Shown: positions 25,275 through 32,849 of the stretch, piece by piece
Numbering within the stretch: the first letter of the stretch is position 1
Layout of the letters: each line of letters starts with the position of its first letter
Origin: Helicobacter rappini
GTDB taxonomy: Bacteria; Campylobacterota; Campylobacteria; Campylobacterales; Helicobacteraceae
DNA: 32,849 nt
NCBI RefSeq assembly: GCF_900198625.1
Contig: NZ_FZPK01000045.1
Span: 1-32,849 of the forward strand
Direction: 5' to 3'
Notes under the pieces: generated by a model
Seen by the model: the letters and a program-made list of their open reading frames with translations, nothing else
What the model was told of the DNA's origin: nothing
Databases searched by the model: none
Translations under genes and position numbers: made by a program

Positions 25275-26929
25275 GTGATACTTATTACATCGGCACAATA
25301 TTTGGTTGCAGAATTTCAAATTGAGTTTGGAAAACTGCCACCTGCATTTCTGCCGCTTGGGCAAAAAAGATTCTATGAGTATTACGCACGGCTTTTTCAC
25401 GCCTATAATGAACCTATTGTTTTAACATTACCTGAAAGTTTTACACTCCATAGCTTTGATATTGCGAATCTAGCAAAATATAATATAGAGATTCTATTTG
25501 TCCCTGATAATTTAGGCTTGGGTGAATCTATTGTCTATGCGTTGAATATGAAATTGCCCCTTAATCAGTCTTTACATATTCTACATGGCGATATTTACTT
25601 AGAAAAGATCGATAGCATAGAAAATGCCGTTGGTGTTATGCATGTGGATAATAATTATGAGTGGGAATATTTAAGTAGTGATTATCGTATTGCTTGTGAT
25701 TCTAAGCAATCATGTGGCGATCAGCTTGCTCTAAGTGGTTACTTTCATATACAAAATCCTTACACACTGATACAATCAATAGTATGTAGCAAGTATGACT
25801 ATATTAGCGGTTTAAAGCTATATTCACAATCATATCCATTTCGTGTTGTAGAGCAAAATGGTTGGCAGGACTTTGGGTTGCTTTCAAGTTATTTGCATGC
25901 TAAACAGATTATTACCACACAAAGAGCGTTTAATCAATTAGTCTTTCAAGATGGCTTTTATCTCAAAACATCATCATTACATAAAAAGCTGCAAGGCGAA
26001 ATTAACTGGTTTTTAGAGTTTCCAAAAGAGTTATCCCTGCATATTCCACTATTTATGCAGTTAGATAAAAATAGCTATAAGGTTGAGTATTTGTATTTAA
26101 ATACTTTGGCAGAGCTTTTTGTATTTGGGCGATTAAGTATAATTGTATGGAAAAATATCCTTAATTCCCTGCATTCTTTTCTCTCTAAACTCCATGCAAA
26201 AACTTCTGCTAGCCAAACAAATTTTAATTATACGCAAAAAACATTTGAAAGATTAAAAGATTTTTGCAAAGAACGCAATTTTTCATTCACACAGCCTTTT
26301 TGTTTTGTTGATAGCAATGCTAAAACACCCCTAGCGACAACTCTATCAACAACTATGGGGGGGGGGGGGGCGATATGCCTCTATTTAGCACTGCCGCATT
26401 TAGCGTTACTTTGCAAGACATGCTTGCAGATATTGACACATATATTACCCCATCTTCTCATGTTTGTTTTATACATGGTGATTTTTGTTTTAGCAATATT
26501 ATGTTTGATTTTCGCTCAAATCGCATTAAAACCTATGATCCACGAGGTATTGATTTTAGCGATACGATAACCCCTTATGGTGATAAGCGATACGATTATG
26601 CAAAGATATTTCATTCGCTTGTTGGATTATATGATTTTATCATTGCTGGTTTTTATAAATGCGAAATTGCTGAATCACACATTTACTTTGATATACAAGA
26701 GCCTAGCATAGTTTCAAGTTTGCAACAATATTTCATTGAGTTGTTTTGTCCGCAAAATGCCGCAGAAATCTATGCGATCACAATCCATCTCTTTTTATCC
26801 GCACTCCCGCTGCATGCTGATAATCCAAAAAGACAAGACGCTTTATTTGCAAATGCTTTTCGCCTTTACAAGCAGTTTAAAACACTCTATCCCAATTCAC
26901 TCAATACAGACAAAAAAGGCAAGATATGA
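25275..26929 (+). CDS. Nucleotidyltransferase-like/kinase fusion, phase-variable, OFF as sequenced
   Basis: The frame from GTG 25275 (AAAGGG upstream) ends at 26570 after a G14 tract. The frame from 26375 to 26929 carries the rest; a tract of 12 or 15 G would join them into about 550 residues. Residues 1 to about 215 resemble a sugar-nucleotidyltransferase fold (A-Q-Y-L-V-A-E-F ... F-L-P-L-G-Q-K-R-F-Y-E-Y ... L-H-G-D-I-Y) but lack the usual G-x-G-T-R loop, so activity is doubtful. From about 225 an APH/choline-kinase-like fold begins (F-Y-L-K-T-S with a candidate ATP-binding Lys). Its catalytic loop H-G-D-F-C-F-S-N and metal motif Y-D-P-R-G lie after the tract. The OFF product therefore has no catalytic loop and ends in a hydrophobic out-of-frame tail. 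The stop overlaps the next ATG. Confidence 0.85.
26357..26370 (+). repeat. G14 slippage tract in the kinase fusion gene
   Basis: AT-G14-CGAT, starting at an in-frame ATG. With 14 G the first frame continues to a stop at 26570. An ATG (26375), in the frame of the kinase C-lobe, lies four bases after the tract. Confidence 0.94.
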
Positions 26930-27669
26930 TAATTGTTATCCCAATGGCAGGACTTAGCTCCAGATTCAAACAAAGCGGCTACAATGAGCCAAAATATATG
27001 CTTTCCTTATGGGATAAAAGCGTATTTTATTATGCGATACATAGCTTTAAAGCATATTTTAACAAGGAAAAGATTCTATTTGTATGCCGTGATATTTGCA
27101 ATACAAAGGCATTTATCGATGGTGAATGCAAGAAGTTAGGATTGCAATTTTATGAAACAATAATACTTGAAAAAGAAACGATGGGACAAGCCCATACTAC
27201 GCTGCTAGGCTTAGAAAAAAGTGAGACTAAAGACACAGAATCTTTACTCATTTTTAACATAGATACCTTTAGACCAAATTTTTCTCTACCCATAACAACT
27301 GATTTTAGCGAGATTGATGGCTATTTAGAAGTCTTTCACGCTGAGGGGAATGAATGGAGTTTTGTTTTACCTGATAAAAATAGCAATAGGGTGCTAAAAA
27401 CAAGCGAAAAAGATAGAATCTCATCATTATGTAGTAGTGGTTTATACTATTTTAAACACACAAGAGATTTTAAAGACGCCTTGAAATTCTCCATGCAAAA
27501 CAACATAACAACAAAGAATGAATACTACATTGCCCCACTCTATAATATATTGATAGAATGGGGCATGGATATACGATTTTTCACAATCAATCTTAGCGAA
27601 GTAGTGTTTTGCGGAACACCACGGGACTATGAGAGATTGAAACAACTTAACAAAAAGGATATTGTATGA
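26926..27669 (+). CDS. Nucleotidyltransferase (sugar-phosphate type)
   Basis: The 247-residue protein begins I-I-V-I-P-M-A-G-L-S-S-R-F, the nucleotide-binding loop of the NTP-transferase family, followed by G-Y-N-E-P-K-Y-M-L with the substrate-side Lys (about residues 20-27). F-N-I-D-T-F holds the metal-binding Asp. It should activate a phosphorylated small molecule or sugar with CTP or another NTP. ATG overlaps the previous stop as ATGA, and its own stop overlaps the next ATG in the same way, so all are coupled. It has the intact loop that the N-terminal half of its neighbour lacks, suggesting division of work between paralogs. The substrate is unknown. Confidence 0.87.
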   Translation: MIIVIPMAGLSSRFKQSGYNEPKYMLSLWDKSVFYYAIHSFKAYFNKEKILFVCRDICNTKAFIDGECKKLGLQFYETIILEKETMGQAHTTLLGLEKSETKDTESLLIFNIDTFRPNFSLPITTDFSEIDGYLEVFHAEGNEWSFVLPDKNSNRVLKTSEKDRISSLCSSGLYYFKHTRDFKDALKFSMQNNITTKNEYYIAPLYNILIEWGMDIRFFTINLSEVVFCGTPRDYERLKQLNKKDIV

Positions 27670-28700
27670 CAGAAATTAAACGCGACATGACATCTTTTAC
27701 CGGTGTTTTAGGTAGTGAAAGCTTTGATAAACTTGGTGAATTAAAATTTGCTAATATGGGGGGGGGGGGCAACCCTTGGCATGAATACAGAAGTGCATGG
27801 AGTAAATCCGCACGCTTTGAGATAGAGCCCACATTTCCATTGCAAATAAATTTTGAGTTAAATGCAACTTGTAACTTAAAATGCCCCATGTGTCCCATAT
27901 CGCTAGAATCTAATAGCGACAAAAAGCAATTTGTTTTTCCATTTGAGATTTATAAAAAAGTCATTGATGAAGGCGTAAGTAAAGGTTTAAAAGCAATACG
28001 GCTAAATCATGTCAATGAGCCACTATTACGCAATGATTTAGAAGAATTTATTGTATATGCGAAGCACAAAGGAATTTTAGATATTTATCTTTCCACAAAT
28101 GGCTTACTTCTTACACAACAAAGAGCAAAATCACTTATAGAATCTGGACTAGATAGAATCCAAATTTCACTCGATGCTTTTTCAGAATCTATTTATAAAG
28201 AAATGCGACCGGGTAGCAATTATACAAAAGTAAAAGAGCATGTATTACAACTCATTGAGCTAAAAAAGCAAATGCAAAGCATAACTCCGCTTATCCGTGT
28301 AAATTTCGTAAGGACGGAAATTAACGAACATGAATTAGATGACTTCATAGCCTTTTGGCGTGATAAAGTCGATATGATTGGCGCACAAGAGATGATAAAG
28401 ATAAAAACCGCACGAGACCTTAAAAGCCACACTACAACCAAAATGAAAACATTTCATTGTGCCTATCCCAATCAATTGCTTGTAATCACGGCTGAAGGCA
28501 ATGTCTTACCATGTTGCACTTTCCATGCAGACACTATGCCTTTAGGGAATCTCTTTAAAGAACTTGAAAAAGATTCAAACTTTTCTTTGGAATCTTTTTG
28601 GAATCACAAAGACATTCAAAAACTACGCATATTGCATAAGCAAGGTGCATATAAAAGCCATGCAACTTGTAAAAAATGCGTGGAAGATTCTCAATATTAA
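27666..28700 (+). CDS. Radical SAM/SPASM-like enzyme, phase-variable, ON as sequenced
   Basis: The 344-residue protein has the 4Fe-4S motif C-N-L-K-C-P-M-C (Cys69, 73, 76), the core strand motifs N-E-P-L and S-T-N-G, and Q-I-S-L-D-A. A C-terminal SPASM-like region follows: V-L-P-C-C-T-F-H ... P-L-G-N-L ... C-K-K-C. An N-terminal stretch of about 50 residues contains M-G-G-G-G-N-P-W, coded by a G12 tract that keeps the frame. The start is coupled (ATGA). Such enzymes carry out radical chemistry on peptides, sugars or cofactors; the operon suggests a surface-glycan precursor. The last gene of the operon; no strong terminator is seen after it. Confidence 0.88.
   Translation: MTEIKRDMTSFTGVLGSESFDKLGELKFANMGGGGNPWHEYRSAWSKSARFEIEPTFPLQINFELNATCNLKCPMCPISLESNSDKKQFVFPFEIYKKVIDEGVSKGLKAIRLNHVNEPLLRNDLEEFIVYAKHKGILDIYLSTNGLLLTQQRAKSLIESGLDRIQISLDAFSESIYKEMRPGSNYTKVKEHVLQLIELKKQMQSITPLIRVNFVRTEINEHELDDFIAFWRDKVDMIGAQEMIKIKTARDLKSHTTTKMKTFHCAYPNQLLVITAEGNVLPCCTFHADTMPLGNLFKELEKDSNFSLESFWNHKDIQKLRILHKQGAYKSHATCKKCVEDSQY
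27758..27769 (+). repeat. G12 slippage tract in the radical SAM gene
   Basis: AT-G12-C, starting at an in-frame ATG (codon 31). Twelve G keep the reading frame; loss or gain of one would stop translation before the iron-sulfur motif. Confidence 0.93.
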
Positions 28701-28921
28701 TGTATGTAAGTTTATTGCCATTTATACATAGCAATAAATAACACAAAATTTACTGCTTTTTGATATTCATCTTAATAAGAGAGTATCAAATATGTAGCGT
28801 TTTGATACGCTAAATTTATATTTTTATATATTAATTGTGTTTTTTGATATATTATTGCCTATTTTCATAGATTTTTCATTATTATTTCCAGACATTCTTT
28901 ATATTGCCATTAGGAGTTACA

Positions 28922-31000
28922 ATGTCGGTGTGGTCAAATCTTAAAATTGGAACAAAGATAATTTTAGCCATTTTGGTTGCAATTTTCGTATGTATGTTGG
29001 GGCTAGTTTATGTTGTAAGCAATCATGCTGAAAAGATACTCTTTAATGAATCTCATAAGCTTTTAAGCAATGCCGCAAAGCGTTCTGCAAATCTTATGCA
29101 AGGCTATATTAACGAAACTTATAGCATGTTATTAGCAACACATGCAAATGTGCAAGATATATTAAACAGCGACACACAGACACTAGAGCAAGAATTAAAA
29201 CACAATCTTATGAATATGCTTGATCAAAATAACTTTGGTACTTATGGTTACTTGTATTTAAAAGATGTAGATATGCAGTCAAAATTTAAAGTTGGCAATG
29301 ATTATATCATGCTTGCACTAGATAGTAATCCAAGAAATGAAGGTGGTGTAAATATGCTTCCTTCAGATTCTACAATTTTAACACTAAAGGGCGTGCAAAC
29401 CGCACTTGCAAGTGGCAAACCGAGCGTTGGAACACCGCGTAAATTTAATTTTAATAATAAAGAGTTGTATATTTTATCTCTCAATATCCCTTTGCATAAT
29501 AAGCAGGGAAAAGTTATAGGCGTGATTGGCATGCTTGTTGATATTGATGAGCTATCAGCAGATTTTCGCAGTGATAGACTATCTGTTTTTGCTAGAGATT
29601 ATAGGGTATTGCTTAATCAAGATGGTATGGTGATTATGCACGCTGATAAAAACTTTGAGGGCAAGATTCTCACAGAAGTGAATAGTTCGCCTACTGCACT
29701 CAATGTTACAAATGCTATTAAGAACAAGCAAGAAGGTGTGGTGGAATATTATAACTTGCGTGGTGATCTAAGCTATACTGGAATTGCCGTATTTGACATT
29801 TGGAAAGATTTGGGCGTGTATTGGGGGATTGCCGTTACTGCACCGGAGGGGTCTATTTATGCACCACTGCGTGATTTGCGTAACAACATGATTATTGGAG
29901 CGATTGTTTTTGTGCTTGTTGTGGTTTTTGCTATATGGTGGGTAGTAAAGGTAAATGTTACGACAAGAATACACGGGCTAGAATCGCTGCTTACATCTTT
30001 CTTTCAGTATCTCAATCATGAAACAAATAAAGCACCAAATCTTTTGAAACCGCGTGCTAATGATGAGATAGGACACATGGCTCGCGCCATTAATGATAAC
30101 ATTGAAAAAACACAAAGGTCATTGCAGCAAGATTCTATGCTTGTAAATGAAGTTATGGAGATTGTAGATGAAGCAAAAGCAGGGCGATTTGGCAAACATA
30201 TTACACAAACAAGCCCTAACCCACAGATTAATAAACTAAAAGATTCTTTAAATGAAATGTCGCACACTCTATATCTTTTGGTTGGAGATAACCTAGCCGA
30301 AGCCAAAAGAGTGTTTGATGCGTTTGAGAACAATGACTTTACTCCAAGAATCCAAGATCCTCAAGGCTTAGAGCAAGGTGTAAATAAGCTTGGAGATTCT
30401 ATTACTACAATGCTTCAAGTATCAGCCCAATATGCAAGAGAACTAGAGATTAAATCAAAAGATTTAGAAGAAGCGGTAACCACTCTTACACAAAGCTCAA
30501 ATACACAGGCAAGTTCTTTGCAGCAAACTGCCGCTTCAGTTGAAGAGATTACAAGCTCAATGCAAAATGTTTCAGGCAGAACAAGTGAAGTTATCACACA
30601 AAGTGAAGATATTAAAAATGTCATTGAAATCATTCGTGATATAGCCGATCAAACAAACCTGCTTGCATTAAATGCAGCAATCGAAGCCGCAAGGGCAGGA
30701 GAACATGGGCGAGGCTTTGCAGTCGTAGCTGATGAAGTAAGAAAATTAGCAGAGAGAACTCAAAAGTCTTTAGGTGAGATCGAAGCAAATACAAATATAC
30801 TAGTCCAAAGCATAAATGATATGGCAGAATCTATAAAAGAACAAGCACAAGGCATTAGTCAAATCAATGAATCTATTTCACAATTAGAGACAATCACACA
30901 ACAAAATGTAGGCATAGCACATAAATCACAAGAGATAAGTAATGCTTTAGATCTCGTTGCAGCAAAGATTCTAGAAGATGTGAATAAAAAGAAGTTTTAA
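28922..31000 (+). CDS. Methyl-accepting chemotaxis protein with periplasmic Cache-type sensor
   Basis: The roughly 692-residue receptor has membrane span 1 (about residues 12-34), a periplasmic ligand domain of about 270 residues with dCache-like features ([20 protein letters not shown]), span 2 (about 325-348), a HAMP region and the signalling helix bundle. The highly conserved tip is [19 protein letters not shown]. There is no C-terminal CheR/CheB-binding pentapeptide, as expected where CheB is absent or differs. The ATG at 28922 with AGGAG five bases upstream is the start; a TTG at 28904 precedes that site. It is a single-gene unit followed by a hairpin. The ligand cannot be told. Confidence 0.92.
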   Translation: MSVWSNLKIGTKIILAILVAIFVCMLGLVYVVSNHAEKILFNESHKLLSNAAKRSANLMQGYINETYSMLLATHANVQDILNSDTQTLEQELKHNLMNMLDQNNFGTYGYLYLKDVDMQSKFKVGNDYIMLALDSNPRNEGGVNMLPSDSTILTLKGVQTALASGKPSVGTPRKFNFNNKELYILSLNIPLHNKQGKVIGVIGMLVDIDELSADFRSDRLSVFARDYRVLLNQDGMVIMHADKNFEGKILTEVNSSPTALNVTNAIKNKQEGVVEYYNLRGDLSYTGIAVFDIWKDLGVYWGIAVTAPEGSIYAPLRDLRNNMIIGAIVFVLVVVFAIWWVVKVNVTTRIHGLESLLTSFFQYLNHETNKAPNLLKPRANDEIGHMARAINDNIEKTQRSLQQDSMLVNEVMEIVDEAKAGRFGKHITQTSPNPQINKLKDSLNEMSHTLYLLVGDNLAEAKRVFDAFENNDFTPRIQDPQGLEQGVNKLGDSITTMLQVSAQYARELEIKSKDLEEAVTTLTQSSNTQASSLQQTAASVEEITSSMQNVSGRTSEVITQSEDIKNVIEIIRDIADQTNLLALNAAIEAARAGEHGRGFAVVADEVRKLAERTQKSLGEIEANTNILVQSINDMAESIKEQAQGISQINESISQLETITQQNVGIAHKSQEISNALDLVAAKILEDVNKKKF

Positions 31001-31067
31001 GGTAGCGTATCGGTATTTTCTTAGACTATGGTTTTATTTTTGTAAAACCATAGAATCTTCTGCTACC
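31001..31067 (+). terminator. Nested hairpin after the chemoreceptor gene
   Basis: An inner perfect 11-bp stem CTATGGTTTTA/TAAAACCATAG (31026-31036 and 31043-31053, loop TTTTTG) is enclosed by GGTAGC/GCTACC (31001-31006 and 31062-31067). It starts directly after the stop codon. The T-run is in the loop rather than after the stem, so it may protect the 3' end as well as terminate. Confidence 0.6.
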
Positions 31068-31168
31068 TCTTCTCCCCGTATCATACGCTTGTTTTTATGC
31101 TAAATAGAGATTAAACACGCAATAAAAATCTTTACTGCAAGAATAATTCTTCTTAAAGGATATAAAAG

Positions 31169-31182
31169 GGCATGCTATTTGC
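31169..31182 (+). promoter_or_regulatory. Candidate sigma-54 (RpoN) promoter
   Basis: GGCATG-N4-TTGC has the GG-N10-GC spacing and one mismatch to the GGCACG-N4-TTGC core. A start of transcription near 31194 would lie just before the leader hairpin of the outer membrane protein gene. Confidence 0.5.
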
Positions 31183-31195
31183 TTGAATCGTTTTT

Positions 31196-31235
31196 ATGGC
31201 AGGTTGGAAGCTAGTTTCTAGCCATATATTGCCAT
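31196..31235 (+). promoter_or_regulatory. Structured 5' leader of the small outer membrane protein mRNA
   Basis: Outer stem ATGGCA/TGCCAT (31196-31201 and 31230-31235) encloses a hairpin GCTAG-TTT-CTAGC (31210-31222). It ends about 16 bases before the AAGGAG ribosome binding site and would form the very 5' end of the transcript. It may stabilise the mRNA or regulate it. Confidence 0.5.
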
Positions 31236-31261
31236 GTTGATTTTATAGTAAGGAGCAACGC

Positions 31262-31825
31262 ATGAAAAAGATGTTAGCGTTAGGACTTTTAAGTCTTTCA
31301 TTAGCACAAGCAAAGATGTTTGTAGGTGTTGATGGTGGTTATGTTATGATGGGCGGTGCTGTATCTGGCAAGGCTGATTCTAGTGTGTATGATGGACGCT
31401 ACCAAGACGCATGGAATGTAAGTGCAAACTTTGGTTATGAAACTTTCTTTAGCAGCCATTTTGGCGCGAGAGCGTTTGTTAGTGCGGGTTATGGCAGCAT
31501 ATTTGATAGTGCTGTATCAAATCATATATTCAATGTTGATGGCAATATTGACTTGATAGTAAATATTGTTAGTAGCTTTGGTGTGTTTGCTGGTATCGGT
31601 GCAGGTTATCAATACCATCCAGTTGCAAGCACATTTGATAGCAACAATATTCCGCTATTTGGTAGAGTAGGTCTTACATTTGGTATCACAGATAATTTGC
31701 GGCTTGACTTAACAGCTAAGTTGCCAATTATTGCATGGGATATGGATGGTTCTGATATCGCTGGCATACTCCCAACGGTAAATTCACCGCTTACAGTGCA
31801 AGCTGGTATTAAATTCCTATTCTAG
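31262..31825 (+). CDS. Small outer membrane beta-barrel protein
   Basis: The 187-residue protein has a signal peptide M-K-K-M-L-A-L-G-L-L-S-L-S-L-A-Q-A (cleavage near A17). It then has about eight alternating strands with Gly/aromatic turns, including F-G-Y-E-T-F-F-S-S-H-F-G-A-R-A, and ends A-G-I-K-F-L-F with the C-terminal Phe typical of barrels. Size fits an eight-stranded barrel. The strong AAGGAG ribosome binding site and structured leader suggest high expression. It is a single-gene unit with a classic terminator. Its exact role is unknown. Confidence 0.87.
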   Translation: MKKMLALGLLSLSLAQAKMFVGVDGGYVMMGGAVSGKADSSVYDGRYQDAWNVSANFGYETFFSSHFGARAFVSAGYGSIFDSAVSNHIFNVDGNIDLIVNIVSSFGVFAGIGAGYQYHPVASTFDSNNIPLFGRVGLTFGITDNLRLDLTAKLPIIAWDMDGSDIAGILPTVNSPLTVQAGIKFLF

Positions 31826-31852
31826 TGCTATATAGCATTGAGAATACTTTCG

Positions 31853-31890
31853 CACACAATGTTATTCAGCTATGACATTGTGTGTTTTTT
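31853..31890 (+). terminator. Rho-independent terminator of the outer membrane protein gene
   Basis: CACACAATG/CATTGTGTG forms a 9-bp perfect stem with a 14-base loop, followed at once by six T. Confidence 0.92.
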
Positions 31891-32060
31891 ACACATTAGA
31901 TTCTAAGACATTCTACAATCAAGAATGATTTTAGAATCTTTTCTCTACAATTTTTCTTTCTTATTACTAAATTTTCATGTTAAATTATGCCTTTAGATTC
32001 TAATCATCTCTAATTTTAAGCATATTGACTCAATAGACCAAAACCATTGACTTTTTTTTG

Positions 32061-32066
32061 TATAAT
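32061..32066 (+). promoter_or_regulatory. Probable -10 box of the lipoprotein gene
   Basis: TATAAT preceded by a T-run (32052-32059), 45 bases before the ATG at 32112. Confidence 0.5.
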
Positions 32067-32111
32067 CGCAACTTCGTTTTTATGCGATATATCTATACAA
32101 AAAGGAAAAAC

Positions 32112-32438
32112 ATGAAAAAAGTGTTACTTGTTGCTAGTGGTGCGTTGTCTCTTATTTTACTTAGCGGTTGTTCATCGCTTGTTGCTACAAAGATGGATTC
32201 TAATGTAGGCTATTTAGTGCAATTTAATGGTGGTGATTTTAATGTTGGCGATGTTGTAAGTGCGGAAATGCCCTATGATGCTAAAAATCCAAATATAGCT
32301 GCTATGGTGCTTAATAAAGCTATTGTTGATAACAAATGCGATACGATACTTTTACCTCGCTATGAAGTCGTATCAAAAACTTTTGGTAAAAATATCATAA
32401 GAGTTACAGGACGAGCAGCTACTTTCAAAGCAAAATAA
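32112..32438 (+). CDS. Small lipoprotein of unknown function
   Basis: The 108-residue protein has a lipoprotein signal peptide M-K-K-V-L-L-V-A-S-G-A-L-S-L-I-L-L-S-G-C; Cys20 is the lipidated residue. The mature part of 88 residues contains V-G-Y-L-V-Q-F-N-G-G-D-F and D-N-K-C-D-T-I-L-L-P-R-Y-E-V and is probably a small alpha/beta domain, reminiscent of short periplasmic lipoproteins with one extra Cys. AAAGGA lies five bases before the chosen ATG; an earlier in-frame start at 32058 would lie upstream of the -10 box. Single gene. Function unknown. Confidence 0.88.
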   Translation: MKKVLLVASGALSLILLSGCSSLVATKMDSNVGYLVQFNGGDFNVGDVVSAEMPYDAKNPNIAAMVLNKAIVDNKCDTILLPRYEVVSKTFGKNIIRVTGRAATFKAK

Positions 32439-32481
32439 ACATATTTTCTTTAAGTTCTCTCACAAGCTGTTGGCTTTCTAG

Positions 32482-32511
32482 CTGCATTACCTTTTTCATA
32501 GTGCAATGCAG
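32482..32511 (+). terminator. Possible terminator after the lipoprotein gene
   Basis: CTGCATT/AATGCAG forms a 7-bp stem with a 16-base loop and is followed by TCAGAATTTTTAT. A second small stem CTACTT/AAGTAG lies at 32532-32549. Confidence 0.45.
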
Positions 32512-32630
32512 TCAGAATTTTTATATCCCCCCTACTTCTTACCAAGTAGATTATAAATTTTAGTATCAATTAAAAACGATGCTTGAAGTCCAATCATTTA
32601 AAAAAAATAGATTCGATAATGTCCAAGTCT

Positions 32631-32717
32631 CTACCCCCCCCCCCCCCACAGCTTACTCAAATTTGATATAGAACCAAATGCGAGTGGTGTCGCACTAAGC
32701 ATATAGAATCCAAGCAT
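32631..32717 (-). pseudogene. Remnant of a phase-variable gene start (28 codons) with G14 tract
   Basis: From an ATG at 32717 the minus strand reads M-L-G-F-Y-M-L-S-A-T-P-L-A-F-G-S-I-S-N-L-S-K-then L-W and four Gly from a G14 tract (32647-32634), then stops at once. With 13 or 15 G the frame goes on for only about 14-23 codons. No ribosome binding site is obvious. It looks like the N-terminal piece of an exported protein whose body has been lost, but it could be chance; confidence is low. Confidence 0.3.
32634..32647. repeat. C14/G14 homopolymer outside intact genes
   Basis: Fourteen C on the plus strand in the 411-bp terminal interval. Its length equals that of two in-gene tracts, so it should slip as readily. 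Confidence 0.93.
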
Positions 32718-32794
32718 ATCTCAACTTGAGCTTCAAAATAAAAAGAAATTAGATTTCTTTAGCGCCCCTAAGCCATGACTCCAATCATAAGGCA

Positions 32795-32849
32795 GGGAAT
32801 CTTAACCTCTAAAATACTTAAATAAAACTTAAAATAAAACAAGATTCCC
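32795..32849. repeat. Inverted repeat at the window end
   Basis: GGGAATCTT (32795-32803) and AAGATTCCC (32841-32849) are perfect 9-bp inverted copies separated by 37 AT-rich bases. The structure may extend past the window. Confidence 0.55.

Overview
The window is AT-rich chromosomal DNA of a Campylobacterota bacterium, most likely an enterohepatic-type Helicobacter. The signs are a 45-residue L34, a Helicobacter-like malate:quinone oxidoreductase, separate PurS and PurQ, Hcp-like cysteine-rich Sel1 repeats, aromatic-ended outer membrane proteins with a G-Y-x-x-F motif, and long poly-G/poly-C tracts inside coding sequence. Genus and species are inference; no database search was possible.

Left part (1-8.2 kb): the end of a gene built from 72-bp MORN-like repeats, ribA, and then a five-gene minus-strand cassette. 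Its order is carbamoyltransferase, SGNH protein 1, SxtJ-like membrane protein, SGNH protein 2 and a 49-residue DUF5989-type protein that is easy to miss. Two of these genes carry poly-G tracts and are out of frame as sequenced. The carbamoyltransferase is also about 270 residues longer than usual, because repeated DNA modules sit in two linkers. The likely role is switchable decoration of a surface glycan.

Middle part (8.3-24.7 kb): an MsbA-like flippase, a small periplasmic protein, a secreted MORN-like protein and a YihY-family membrane protein. Then come four overlapping minus-strand genes for related outer membrane proteins, a 665-bp gene-free stretch, an isolated rpmH, eno, an orphan metal-type ABC ATPase with mqo, a Tyr-rich Sel1-repeat protein, purS-purQ, and genes for tRNA-Pro(GGG) and tRNA-Ser(GCT).

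Right part (24.8-32.8 kb): a four-gene plus-strand operon with coupled starts. It encodes a HAD phosphatase, a nucleotidyltransferase-like/kinase fusion (poly-G, out of frame), a nucleotidyltransferase and a radical SAM/SPASM enzyme (poly-G, in frame). This looks like a capsule or lipooligosaccharide modification set. It is followed by a chemoreceptor, a small outer membrane protein behind a sigma-54-like promoter and a structured leader, a small lipoprotein, and a fragment with another 14-base tract.

The main theme is combinatorial phase variation. Four in-gene poly-G tracts in two surface-modification operons all begin at an in-frame ATG and all read through when the G count is a multiple of three. 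As sequenced, three are OFF and one is ON.
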